The notes beneath the pieces are model-generated. The model was given only the letters and a program-made list of their open reading frames with translations. It made no database searches and was not told where the DNA came from. 64,000 bases of DNA from Trileptium ribeirensis (taxonomy: Eukaryota > Nematoda > Enoplea > Enoplida > Thoracostomopsidae): the NCBI GenBank assembly GCA_030248225.1, contig JASANE010011711.1, positions 36,552 to 100,551 on the forward strand. The letters run 5' to 3'. Positions 1 to 10,311 of this stretch are shown here, piece after piece (within the stretch, counting starts at the first letter, position 1; each line of letters begins with the position of its first letter). The position numbers were made by a program, and so were the translations under genes.

Positions 1-360
1 GACACATTAACACAAGAACACGAATACGATAAATACATAACAACAAGGTGCATTCAAGACGACGAACAATGGTCAAAATAATGGATCCCATTACCGTCGG
101 CTACAGGGTCTATCCTTTTTAGTACGTATTGGGGCTCATTCCATGATCCCTTATATTTCCTTATTTTTAGTGCAAGTTAGAGTTTTTGTTGTTAAGTTCT
201 TATATTTCTCCTCTTCGTTTCCCGATTGAGTTAAAACGGTTCCTACCTTGCCGATCACTCGAAAAATTGGCACAGCTAGTAAGGCTGCTTGTATCCGACC
301 CCTGACGTGGATAATGAATTGGTCGTTATTCTGACCCACGGGAGCGGTTGAAAACGATGA

Positions 361-1367
361 GTGGATTTTATTTCAGCTGGTGGCCGAAAACCCGTAGGTG
401 CCGACTGGGGAGGCTGCGGCCTTCATGAGGTAGAGGAAGGTTCAAACCGCTCGGATGGGGCGTCCTCAGTGGCACTATCCTCTGCGGGTGCAAGTGTTGG
501 CGAGGTACGTGGATGCGGGAAAATTGGCGCAGTGTACGACTGACTGGGTTTTGGAAATTAGGGTTCGTACGTTTCAGATGGTTCACGGTAGATACGATAG
601 GGATGAGTGGTTGATTTGGGTCAGTTACTAAACGTTGGGTGTAATTACTGCGATAAGTTTGCGTTGCTATTGCAGCACGTTGCCGAATGGGCGTCATTGG
701 TGATGTTTGTATACCTTGTTCGGATATCGATTCAGCACTTACAGGGGGTTCGAAAGACAGCTAGTGCGATCCGGTAGGATCCTGCGTGGCGTGCATTTCT
801 GCAAAACTTAGCTCGTTCAAATAAAATGGTTGCCGAGAGCAGTCCTTCACTTGTTCTTATAGGGTTAAGGGCCTAACTTCGTCTCTCAGTCCGAGCAGCC
901 TGTTCTCGTTCCTGCAAGGTAACTGGTATAGTAAGCTGTCCGTATACGGGAGAAAAGGCGTTTGTTGGTTTGTCCAAATCATAGAACGATCTCTCGGTGT
1001 TTTGCGCAGCTAATTCCCGTGAGATAGCGGAGTCATCCCATTCAGGTGATCTTTCAGGATCACGCATGGGTAACCGATTTCCTAGTGGTATATTGGTTGG
1101 ATTTTGTCCAACAGGACTACTCGGAGGCGCTGCGAGGACTGCGCGATGGGCCTCAGCTCTAGCTTGTGCATATTCCTGATTCGGATCCTCAACTTTGACG
1201 CTGAGGGCGTCGGAGTCGTCCTCGATTTCCTGGTACATTCTGTCAACAGCTGTCTTGACTACATGTAGCTCCCTAGCGAAGTGTAGGTCAGGAAAAGCAA
1301 TTTCTCTCGGTTCCTGTATTGTAATTTCAATATAAGCTGGTAGTACAGCTTTTAAAAGATCGGCCAT
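361..1367 (-). pseudogene. Copy 1 downstream ORF (after integrase), fragments
   Basis: The open frame at 873-1367 corresponds to the N-terminal part of the ORF at 60043-61245 in copy 2. Both contain an aromatic segment followed by a Gln-Leu/His-Thr-(Ile/Val)-Pro-Val-Thr core and then Glu/Arg-rich sequence. A further frame (368-697) is Pro/Arg/Ser/Thr-rich, like the C-terminal part of the copy 2 ORF, but is not clearly alignable by eye. The protein is unidentified and looks largely disordered. It occupies the place after integrase where errantiviruses usually carry env, yet shows no signal peptide or membrane segment. Confidence 0.55.
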
Positions 1368-1486
1368 GTCAGCAAAACTGCTAAGAGGTCTCTAACATGG
1401 CTTAGTACGATTAACGTGCAGCACATGATCAGCGCTATTTGGCTGACCAGGAAGTTTCACGCATACGCAAAGCAGCATAACTTTAG

Positions 1487-2496
1487 TTACTTGTGGGGTG
1501 CACACCATCGGCGTTCTAGTTTTCGTGACAACCCTGGAATCGTATAGTAACGATATACGCAGACATGATCCTTTATCCTATATTCGGGTACCTTAATCTT
1601 TCGGTTGTAGTACCGCTTACGGTACTCCTGCGCGGTTTGCATAGATCGCTTTGCCTGATCATGAATGGTTGCGATCCATCGTTGCACATTGATACGATAG
1701 GCTTCGGGTCCCGGGTAGCGGGCCCAATCAGTAGGTACATCGATTCCACCTGGCATACGAGGCTGAAAGCCATGCATAGGCGTGAATGGTGCATAATGAC
1801 TAGTAGCGTGTGTAGCAGAATTGTAAGACATAATACAAAAGGGTAGGACCTCGTCCCACGATGTATTGTCGTTCTCAGGTAATGCGGCTCTCAAAAGATA
1901 TAACAACGCGCGGTTGAAGCTTTCGATTTCTCCGTTGGCCTTAGGGTTGTAACTCAAAGTTTCTCTTTTGAACGTGTGCAGTTGGACAGAGAGCTTCCAT
2001 GACTTCAGAAATGAAGCATCCTCCTCTGTCGGAGACCAGTTCTTCGGGTGCGCCATAATGGCATACCGCATCCTTCACAAAGACTTTAGCCACAGTTTGG
2101 ACAGATCGGTCCGGTATGGCGGTAGCAACGACCAGTTGAGTGAATTGATAAATAAAGGCCAAGACATACATATTACCGTTTTGGGAGGAAACCCTATTGT
2201 CTAATATATCGTACATTCGGTGCATGGGTGCGCTTGATAGTGGGTTTTCTCCCAGCGATTCTCGGGATGTTATGTGGTAAATTGCGTGAGCGTTGACAAA
2301 GGGTGCACCGTTTGACATATTCATCGACGTCTCGTCCCATGCCTTCCAGATAAAATCGTTTCAATTTACTGAGGACACGATCACTATCTGGATTTCCTCC
2401 GAATAGGGTATCGTGTTCGTGTTTAAGAATCTGTCGTATGAATAGTCTAGGTACACATAGTTTAGGTCGGTGATCATTAGGCAATATGGGGTGCAA
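1487..2496 (-). pseudogene. Copy 1 integrase
   Basis: Three overlapping minus-strand frames (2194-2496, 1941-2324, 1487-2071) together cover an integrase. The first holds the H2C2 zinc-binding region; where copy 2 has the second zinc-binding His, copy 1 has Asn (GGN instead of GGH). The second holds the first catalytic Asp (YDILD) and the second (SDRGG). The third holds the catalytic Glu in the NGEIESFNR motif and the C-terminal domain, whose GPY motif has become APH. At least two frameshifts separate the parts. Retroviral-type integrase would have joined element cDNA to the genome; this copy cannot be functional. Confidence 0.88.
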
Positions 2497-2537
2497 GTAT
2501 AGAATACCAGTGTCGGGGCAGTGACGATAATGTAAGC

Positions 2538-2927
2538 TTATAGTCTTAAGACAATAGCGGCTTTCTCATCCTGCGGTGACCGATGGTCACGTAAATACCA
2601 CCAAATGGGACCAAATTGTTTATCTCTACGCTGAATATAAGTTAGGAGGTTGAAGAGATTTCTTCCGTCATATCGTTGGAGATGTGGCAAGTAAATATGT
2701 TCGCTAGTCTCGTACACCTGCTCCGAACGTTGTAGCATCAGTCGGGGTCCGCAAGCATACGCAATCTTAATTAAGGTATCAAACTCCTCTTCCTCAGGTA
2801 TCCCACCAAATTTACGTCGAGGGCCAGCTGGAAGTGCTTTTGGTCGGGTTAGTTCGGGCGTTCCAGCCGTCGCTCTCGTGGAGATAGTGGCTGCTGCATT
2901 GAGTGCAGGCGGGGTTGGTGCGGGCAC
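2538..2927 (-). pseudogene. Copy 1 RNase H-integrase linker segment
   Basis: This frame ends in a segment with the pattern YIQRRDxxxxPIWWYLRD. It corresponds to YIQRNDxxxxPIWWYL near 58590-58640 in copy 2, which lies directly upstream of the integrase zinc finger. The N-terminal half is Ala/Pro/Thr-rich, as in copy 2. This gypsy family therefore carries a long proline-rich spacer between RNase H and integrase in both copies. No enzymatic motif is visible. Confidence 0.7.
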
Positions 2928-4094
2928 TGGTTCTAAGGGTGGTGCACTAATGGCAGGTGGATCTGATACCGCTGAAGGGCCTGGCCATGGCCCGGATCCA
3001 GATGGCTAAGGATCATCAATATTGCGACATTGAACCATTCGTATTCCTTCCAATAATTGACCAGAGGCAGGGTCTAAAATGTAGCCTACGTGGTCCTAGG
3101 GGTGTTTAGAACCACCGTAGATTACACACGAATTAACGACAATGCAGGCACCAAGAGCTATTTTATTTTATGACCGTAATCCTAAGGCTTTAACGTATCA
3201 CTACTTATAACGGAGATTTATATTTTATTTCACACACTACGACGAGTTATAAATTTTACATAAATTATACACATAAACGGCTGAACCGTACTCACCTTGA
3301 TTGCGCAGCTTCTGAGGCCCTGATCTAACTGCGCAACCGCTTAAATAACTTTTCTAAACCCTATTTCTTGGAACTCAAAAGAATCCTAGTTCTAAAATCT
3401 CTCTAACACGTTAGATTTTAATATAACGGTTGCAAACCGGGTTATGAATTCTTGGAACTGTGAAATTCGCTCTCTAACATAAATTTTAATTTTTGCGTTA
3501 GAGAGACCCTTTTTATAAAATTCTCGGAATCCCTAACTCATAACAAATTTTAAGATTTTACAGAAAATTCAGCAGAAATACACTTACATATTCGCTAATG
3601 TAAGTGTAACAGTTAAGGCACCCAGGGGCTACACTCAAATCCGATAAGTAAGCAAACTATAGCCCCGGCACACAAATTGTAAAATTTTGAATTGTTTTAC
3701 ACTCTCCTAAAGTTATAATTTCTAGAATTAATAAAATTCTTATTACCAGAAATGACCGAGGGGGTGAGGTCCGTAACTCCTTAACGGGTGGGTCTTCAAA
3801 CGTACGCCGTAATTGTTTCCGCATAGGTTCGGGAGGCAATTCGACCGGAGTACCAGGTGGTAATCTCCGTAACTGTCGGATGAGTTCTTTCAAAGTCTCG
3901 TCGGAGGCTCACGCTTGTGGCAGGTGGGCTAAGGCTTTCTCTTTTCCGCGATTTTCTCCTTTTGTGGCAACGGCGACCATTCGCGTACGGTCGTGCTCGT
4001 CTTCCTCATCCTCATCGGATGAGTAGGTAAATTCCCGGTCGTCCCGAGGATCACGCGGGAGTCTGTCATCATTGGCGTTAGCCTTACTTGGCCA
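2928..4094 (-). other. Copy 1 linker with an AT-rich interruption
   Basis: Minus-strand fragments (3657-3893 and sequence up to about 4090) encode an acidic then Arg/Pro-rich spacer following RNase H. Between about 3040 and 3660 the sequence turns AT-rich and non-coding, containing several forms of a CTCTAACA / TGTTAGAG-like motif and a perfect 10-bp stem (3580-3589 with 3598-3607, 8-nt loop). Copy 2 has no equivalent AT-rich stretch here, so this may be a nested insertion, although I could not see clear terminal repeats or a target-site duplication. Confidence 0.45.
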
Positions 4095-5290
4095 TTATTC
4101 GATGTTAAAACCGCCGAATTCTATGAGCAATTCATTGCGCAAGTCGCGAATTTCGCGGTTGTCTTTAAAACAAGGCATTGAGCGGCTTGTGGTCAGTCTT
4201 AACATGGAATTTATGTCCGAGAAGGTAGTGTTTAAAATGCAATGCGGTCCACCTGATTGCAAGAGCTTCTGCTTCAATAGCAAGGTATCTGCGCTGATAG
4301 TCGACTAGCGACTTGCTCGCAGAAGCAATTGGTAATGTTTCTCGATCGGTTTACTGCGATAGTACGGCTCCTAATGCATATCCTGAGGCGTCCGTCTGTA
4401 ATATGAAGGTTTTGGAGAAATCCGGATAAATTAGAAGTGGTTCCTGAATTAGGGCCCTACGTAATTTACCGAAAGCCTCTTCGCATTCGGGTGTCCACTT
4501 CAACTCAGAGTCCTTACGTCGGAGGGCATTAAGAGGTTTGCAAATTGCTGAGTAGTGTGGGACGAATTTGTGGTAGTAGCCAACGAGTCCAAGAAAACTT
4601 TGCCGTTCTTTAAGAGAGTCGGGGCGTTTATAATTGTCTATAGCCGAGATTTTCTTTGGATCGGGTTTAACTTCCTCAGAGCTAATAATGTGTGCTAGAT
4701 ATTTCAGTTGTTTCTGCCCAAATTGACACTTTGATGGCTTTAATTTCAGGTTAGCCTTACGGAACCGATCGAATACGGTTACCAGATCTGCCAAGTGTTC
4801 GAAATTGGGCGAGAAAACTAAAATATCATCGATGTAAATGAAACATCGCTCCCTCCCTAGGCCTTTAAGAATGATGGACATACATCGCTGGAAAGCTCCA
4901 GGCGATGAGTTCAGACCGAATGGTAGCACATTATATTCGTATTGTCAGTGGACGGTAACGAATAAAGTCTTTTCTTTGGTCTCGGGGTCCAGTTCAAGTT
5001 ACCAAAAACCCTTATTAATGTCAAGACTGGACATAAACTTAGTATTACGTAGACATCCTAAAATGTCGTCGATGCGCGGCAGTGGGTATACGTCTCGTTC
5101 GGCTACGGTATTTACTTTTCAGAAGTCTACAGAGAGGCGAAGGGTGCCATCACTCTTAGTGACGTAGACTATAGGAGATCCCCATGGAGAATCAGATGGT
5201 GTTATCTATCCTGCCTCGACCATATTGTCGAATTCCTCCATCAATGGTTCACGAAGTGAGTGAGCTAACTGATAGGGTACTTGTTTGATA
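4095..5290 (-). pseudogene. Copy 1 reverse transcriptase and RNase H
   Basis: The best open stretch is 4351-4929. It contains the LPFGLNSSP block, the catalytic YIDD motif (FIYIDDILVF), the FLGLVGYYHKF thumb motif and the RNase H start LQTDASGYALGAVLSQ with its first catalytic Asp. The N-terminal part (4930-5290) is readable but broken by in-frame stops, for instance after the VEAG motif, and the rest of RNase H (4095-4350) is also shifted. Catalytic residues of RT survive, but the polyprotein does not. It would have copied element RNA to DNA in a cytoplasmic particle. Confidence 0.9.
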
Positions 5291-5293
5291 GGC

Positions 5294-5515
5294 TTAGCGT
5301 TCCCGGTAAGATTCGATGCAGATGTATTCCGCATCTACCCAAGTCAAAAGGGTGGGTACTAAAATATCGGCGTTTTCCGATAAGACCGTTTTCAGTTGCT
5401 TTAACTCATGCGATGTCAAGGAAGTATCACCAAAATCTCGGTCGCGACCCTTATCATATTGTGAGTCGGAGTCAAGCCCATGCCGTAAATCAATTCCCGA
5501 ATCTATGCGACACAC
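5294..5515 (-). pseudogene. Copy 1 pre-RT region, truncated
   Basis: This frame contains HELKQLKTVLSENADIL, matching FELKQLKTAIAENADVF in copy 2 just upstream of RT. It is the most 5' recognisable part of copy 1. Homology to the retroelement ends where the 35-bp tandem repeat begins, so the truncation point and the repeat coincide. Confidence 0.75.
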
Positions 5516-5633
5516 CCTTAGCTACATTTTATTTACGGTGTTGCACACACCCTTAGCTACATTTTATTTACGGTGTTGCACACACCCTTAGCTACATTTT
5601 ATTTACGGTGTTGCACACACCCTTAGCTACCAT
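5511..5633. repeat. 35-bp tandem repeat, about 3.5 copies
   Basis: A 35-bp unit containing CCCTTAGCTACATTTTATTT is repeated head to tail three times and then broken off in a fourth. Copies are virtually identical, so the array is young. It abuts the truncated 5' side of retroelement copy 1. Confidence 0.92.
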
Positions 5634-5854
5634 TTGTAACGCGAATTAACAGTAACACACAATGTCTCTAGCTGATGTGGTGTATTATTAAGCGAAGCGA
5701 AGCGTTTTTGTCAGAAGGGGAAAATTCGGAACCGTCTGTCCGTCCGTTCGTTGAACTACTCAATAACTACTGGGCCGATTTTAAAAAACTTGTGTTTGAA
5801 AGGCCTAATATTGGACAAGTGCAAGACATATAGATTTTGTCAAAATTTGTTTTA
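5634..5854. other. Noncoding, possible interspersed-repeat remnant
   Basis: No credible ORF. It includes an AGCGAAGCGAAGCG run and a stretch ending in a GCCGATTTT motif with phrases that recur in short interspersed repeats of insects. I cannot define its ends. Confidence 0.3.
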
Positions 5855-6108
5855 GTTAATTAGTAATTAACTAATATTAGTTAAGCCTGTCAGCCTAGTT
5901 TTAGCATTTTCAAACAAAATTGTTTATGTTTCAATGAATAATTATTTTAAAACTATTAATTTGGTGCGTATGCTACATCTCGCTTTTAGTAATTAACTAA
6001 TTAGTTAAGCCTGTGAGCCTATTTTTAACATTTTCAAACAAAATTGCTTATTTTTCAATGAATAATTATTTTAAAACTATTATTTTGGTGCGTATGTTAC
6101 ATCTCGCC
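5855..6108. repeat. Direct duplication of about 125 bp
   Basis: Two adjacent, slightly diverged copies each run from a TTAGTAATTAACTAA motif through GTTAAGCCTGT and TCAATGAATAATTATTTTAA to TGGTGCGTATG and an ACATCTCGC end. The first copy lies near 5858-5985 and the second near 5983-6108. No coding capacity. Confidence 0.85.
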
Positions 6109-7199
6109 GTGCTGATTATTAGGGATCGGGGCAACAAATTTAGCCCTGGCCGGGGCAACGTCGAAGCCCCTGAGGTCAAATTTAGGGGCCGGGACTGGGT
6201 AAAATTTATTCGCGTTTTAATTTAAGCTGATGTACAGTTGCTAAATGTGCGCACATGTTTCAGGTTTTAGATGACCTATATCCGCTATCTTTAGCTCAAA
6301 ACACATAAAATAAAAAGTTGTAGATCACGACACACCGGTCACGGAATATGGTTTCTGTTTTCTGATGCGATGCATCTGTAGCAAGATAAACCGCCGAACA
6401 TTATCTTCACAGTGATGCAGGCACATGCAAAAATTCACGATTGGAGCTGTTCCGACACATTTGTGACTCCCAAAATGTGGTCGGATTTTTTCGATCCCAC
6501 TGGAGGGCACACCCGAAACCATTAGGTATGCAAACAAGCTTTTGAGAATCAGTCCTGTGGTTAAGACTGAACGTGTGACAGAGTAAAGAAAAAAATTTAA
6601 TTTCGCCATAGTTGTGCGCTATTTAAGGAACTCCACTCGCTCCGTGTCAATTAAGCCAAGACGGAATATTGGTAAATCTTTGAAATTAGGAATGCTAATA
6701 ACCGGTACTGATATTGCCCAGGCGGATGAACAACGATGTTTCATTATCAAAAACGCGTACGAACATTTGGAAAATCGAACACTTAGTATTATTCGGATAG
6801 CCCCGATCCCGGCCCCAGCCGGGGCACACTTAGCCCCTGCCCCGGTAGGCTAGCACCGTCTCCGGTAGAATTCTTGCCCCAGTACAGGACTATTGATTAT
6901 TAATCTGGTGTTTATTACTATTCGGGATGCTAAACATATGCTAATTAGTTAAATAATTAAGTGATGTTAGTTATTAATTTGCTAATTTTTACCTAGCTAG
7001 CCTTTTTAAGGTGGATTTGACATCAAATGTTTAAAACGTGATACTTAGTATAAATTGATTAAATATTTAGTTGAAAACATGTATATACATAAATAAAATA
7101 TAATACAGTTGGACTTGTTCCGCTCACTTTTTGTAATTTATTACGCTTACTAGTTCAATTGTATTGTTAGTTTTTGAAAATTTCCATATTTGTATCTTA
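6109..7199. other. Noncoding; GC-rich patches near 6120-6200 and 6800-6890
   Basis: Mostly AT-rich. Two GC-rich patches about 680 bp apart both use GGGGC/GCCCC words (for example GGCCGGGGC) and are roughly inverted with respect to each other, as if the arms of a degraded inverted-repeat element. A minus-strand frame of 94 codons (6325-6609) shows no recognisable motif and I do not call it a gene. Confidence 0.3.
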
Positions 7200-7440
7200 T
7201 GTACGCTAACAAAATTGTATGCCTTATATCGTCAAAAATTTACAAAGAAAACATTGTGTCTTTGATACCGTCAGAAAATGACAACACCCTTGATAACTAG
7301 CCTTGAAAAGCTTGATGAAAAACTTGGGGTTCTAAGACACCCTGTGCCCGAGGGTGTGCCTGACACTGTGTGGTGTGTGGTTACATAAGTTCCAAACGTT
7401 GGGAACATTATAACGTGAACGCTGCGTATCTTCTTATCGT
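7200..7440 (+). repeat. Dispersed element fragment related to the MITE at 29.9 kb
   Basis: The stretch with GACACCCTGT, GTGTGCCTGACACTGT, GTTCCAAACGTT and finally ATTATAACGTGAACGC matches the reverse complement of about 29890-30080 (and 41985-42175). Only one end is recognisable here, so it appears to be a truncated or diverged relative of that inverted-repeat element. Confidence 0.7.
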
Positions 7441-7670
7441 CAATACATGTGTTTAAAATTTACTTTGTCAAGTCAAAACTGGTCTTTCTTTTCAGTTAAT
7501 TTAGGTTCGAGTACTTCCAGGTTCAACGAAATTAGCTTTAACATGTCCATTTGGTTTCTGTGTTCATTGTTTAAGATTTCTCCTGGAGCCATGATGTACA
7601 TCATTATGCCGAGCGTAGTTGGCAGCCACCCAGCACAAATCGCCGCAGAAGTATACCCTTTTCTCCAAAG

Positions 7671-7857
7671 AAAATTGTTTCACGAAAAGTTCGTTATATG
7701 TTATGGCGTTGTTCTTCTTTGGTACGTCAGTCGTCTGATCCAGTTATCCACGACATCTGTGCAGCTCAGTTTAAGAACAAAGACTCAGCCGCTCGTAATA
7801 TACACATCGATGATATTTCAAGCAAAAATTCATACGAAGGCGTGACGCATAACTCGC
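7671..7857 (+). CDS. Candidate exon 1 of an unknown spliced gene
   Basis: This exon is predicted from a pyrimidine-rich acceptor (CTTTTCTCCAAAG) at its left and a near-consensus donor (C|GTAAGT) at 7858. The frame is open throughout and an ATG lies at 7698. From that ATG the exon leaves one extra base (phase 1), which fits the next exon at 9739. The encoded stretch is hydrophilic and mixed, unlike the biased frames of the flanking DNA, and recognisable as no family I know. The true start could instead be in an exon further left, because the acceptor side is also open in phase 0. Confidence 0.45.
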
Positions 7858-9738
7858 GTAAGTTAAATTATTGTAATATACTCGTTGCGGAAGTAACTGA
7901 TTTTGTTGGGTTTCACAGATAAATTGGAATTTGATCATATTACATTCCTGTATGTACAGTCATTGATATAAATGATATTGACTACATACGAGCAAACACC
8001 ACGCATTTTGTGTGTAACACGCACACACAAATGCGTTTTCGGTGGTGTGCTTGCGTTTGCTTGACCATATAATTTTGCCTTTGATTGTGGTTATACTTCA
8101 TGTTTGTTAAACAGTGTTGAAATGTACGCAAATATGGAGAGGAAAACAGCGACAAATGAGGCATTTCCATATAGCGAGCCCTGAGGGAGACGCTAGCTCG
8201 AGCTTTCGAAACTATTAAGGTAAATGATAAATTCTATTATTTTATAACAATTTTCGAGAGAGTTGCAGCCGTGTGTCGAGCGAGCAGAAGTCATTTTTTC
8301 AGTGGGTACTGTATTTGTCTACCTGGCAGACAGAATGATGTACATCTTTATTATTTTAGTGTCACAACACGTACTGAGGCGTGCTATTTACATAAGCCTC
8401 GAATTCGTCCTCTATTTTCAGAAGCGTTCTCTATCTCTATGACAAACTTCAAACACTTTTCGAACAGCTCTCGAACAATAATTAAAAAAGCGCGCCAAAA
8501 TTTCGAACACGTCTCGAATAAAATTCGAACAAAATTTTTAAGTTATCGAATGAACTTCGAGCGACCATCGAACGAACAGCACTCATTTATGGCGAGTACT
8601 GTATATGCTATATTACATCTGAATTATGCAATGACACAAATTGTTTGTATATACAGTTGTCACGCACGCGTTTATGTTATTTGTGTGCCATTTGTATTTG
8701 GGTCAAAGGACTATCGTGTATATCTTATGAAAATTAAGATTATGGCTCCTAAATGTAGTTATAACGATAAAAACTGTTTTAAAGCTGCTAAGCCCTAATT
8801 TCAAATATTGGTTGAGATATTACTAAAAAGCCTTCAAACATTTACATGGACTGGATGCTTTAATGCTTATTGTAATAGGGGGATTGATACGCTAAGATAT
8901 TCAATACGCTAAAATTTCAATGGCTAACACTAAGCTAACAATAATTGCGGAAGAAGATGATGAAATTACAGCGGGAGGATCTCAATTCTCTTAAAAAATA
9001 AGTGGTGAGTTCTAGCGTTAAAGTATTAATTGTAATATTTAGATGTCCTCTGTTTTCGAGGAAAATGTCCGCCGAAATATCGTTTGACCAGTCCAGCAGT
9101 GTTTATAGAATTGATCATTATGCTCGCACTCTGTAATATGAACACAGCAAATGGGGCTTTGGGTTCACTGCCTGCACTCTGGGTACCGGACAACCGGTAG
9201 CATAAGAAAACCGTCGTATAGACTCCTGTGATACTTCTCTTTTAATTTTAGTGTTTAAAAACACGCAGCAACTTATTAAACTATAAATTTTACAAGCTAA
9301 AAGATTTCAACAAAGTAATCAAGTTTTACGTGTGTAACGCACGGTAAGAATATGCGGAAGTAATTATTTACTCATTAATTAAATGCTTAATAGCGTGAGG
9401 CTGTTATAAACACAGTGACCGATTAAGTGTTCAAACGACTTCGACTCTCCTTTCAGAGGAGAATTGATTGTTAGCGATTAATTTAATCAAATTCGAATGC
9501 TTTAATTGTTTTTGAGTAATGAATTTCGTTTAAACCAAGATCATTCCATTGCAATATCGCTCAATATCACTTGGTTTTGTATACATTTAATTGCGACTGT
9601 AGCTGTACACAATGTGTCTTGCTGTGTATTTTGGGAAACCAATATTATTGTATGTTTATACGTGCAACCAGTTGGCCCTCCAGTTATACCTTGAAATATA
9701 ATTTTGAGATTTTATACAAGGTTAATATTTCTTTGTAG
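7858..9738 (+). other. Candidate intron 1
   Basis: AT-rich DNA between a GTAAGT donor and a TTTCTTTGTAG acceptor. It contains a 175-codon plus-strand frame (8271-8798) that begins at GTG and is rich in TTCGAAC-type words; I do not regard it as a gene. Nothing else is recognisable. Confidence 0.4.
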
Positions 9739-10311
9739 AATTCAAACTTGGGGTTAGCAGCGAAGCGTGCAGTGATCCTGTGATGCGTAGAATCAACAAT
9801 GTAATATCTAGTTTTTCGTTGCCAGTTTTTTCATTGATTCATGAACATCACGTGGACAGTATCAAATCTTCAAGTAGTAATGGGGAGCCTCGGCTGCTGT
9901 TGTTGGATCATCCTACGTCGATTTCAGGAAATATGCGTCCGGTGTTTGCAACTGGATTAATCAACCAGCGGGATTTCATATCTCCACGGGCATCGTCAGC
10001 AAACGACTTTAGCAATCAATTAACAAAGGATCCAGTAGCTGATCCGGAAAAAGGAGCTTGTGTGGTAATTGCAGTAAACGATTCTGCGTGTAACCATTCC
10101 ACGAAAAGTGCTAATTATTCTTCCATAAATCACCATGTAAATAATACAGTTACTCTGCGCACAATGAACAACGTATTCAATAACCTAGAATCTAAAAAAT
10201 ATAATGCCACCTCTACTTTATCTCCATATTATATGCAACCGCTTCGTCCACAGGTGGAAAACGAGTCAACGTCTGTATCGTGGTCGAAGACCTGGCTCAA
10301 AAATATGCAAG
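9739..10311 (+). CDS. Internal exon of an unknown Ser/Asn-rich gene
   Basis: The exon is bounded by a good acceptor (TTTCTTTGTAG, AG at 9737-9738) and donor (G|GTTAGT, GT at 10312). Its length is 573 bp, an exact multiple of three, with phase-1 junctions on both sides, as expected of a true internal exon. The product is hydrophilic and rich in Ser, Asn and Thr, with no signal peptide or membrane segment. Near its start is a GVSSEA motif, echoed by GISSEA near the start of the last exon, which hints that the two exons may be related. No known domain is seen. Without the splice the frame would stop at 10314-10316, two bases inside the intron. Confidence 0.6.

Larger units (their letters stand above)
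1..5515 (-). mobile_element. Decayed Ty3/gypsy retroelement, copy 1 (5'-truncated)
   Basis: Reading leftward on the minus strand, fragments of a gypsy-type pol follow in order: pre-RT/RT, RNase H, linker, integrase, then a downstream ORF. Each fragment matches the same part of the plus-strand copy at 49-61.7 kb, for example the RT block LPFGLNSSPGAFQRCMS and the integrase zinc-finger region. Gag, Env and protease are missing because homology stops at 5515, where a 35-bp tandem repeat begins. The 3' LTR would lie left of the window and is not visible. Several frameshifts and stops make this copy non-coding. Confidence 0.9.

Noticed and set aside
6325..6609. 94-codon minus-strand ORF
   Set aside because: It has an ATG but no motif, no relative in the window and no splice support; it lies in DNA that looks like degraded element.
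8271..8798. 175-codon plus-strand ORF
   Set aside because: It begins at GTG, is compositionally odd and derives partly from repeated TTCGAAC words inside a candidate intron. No motif seen.
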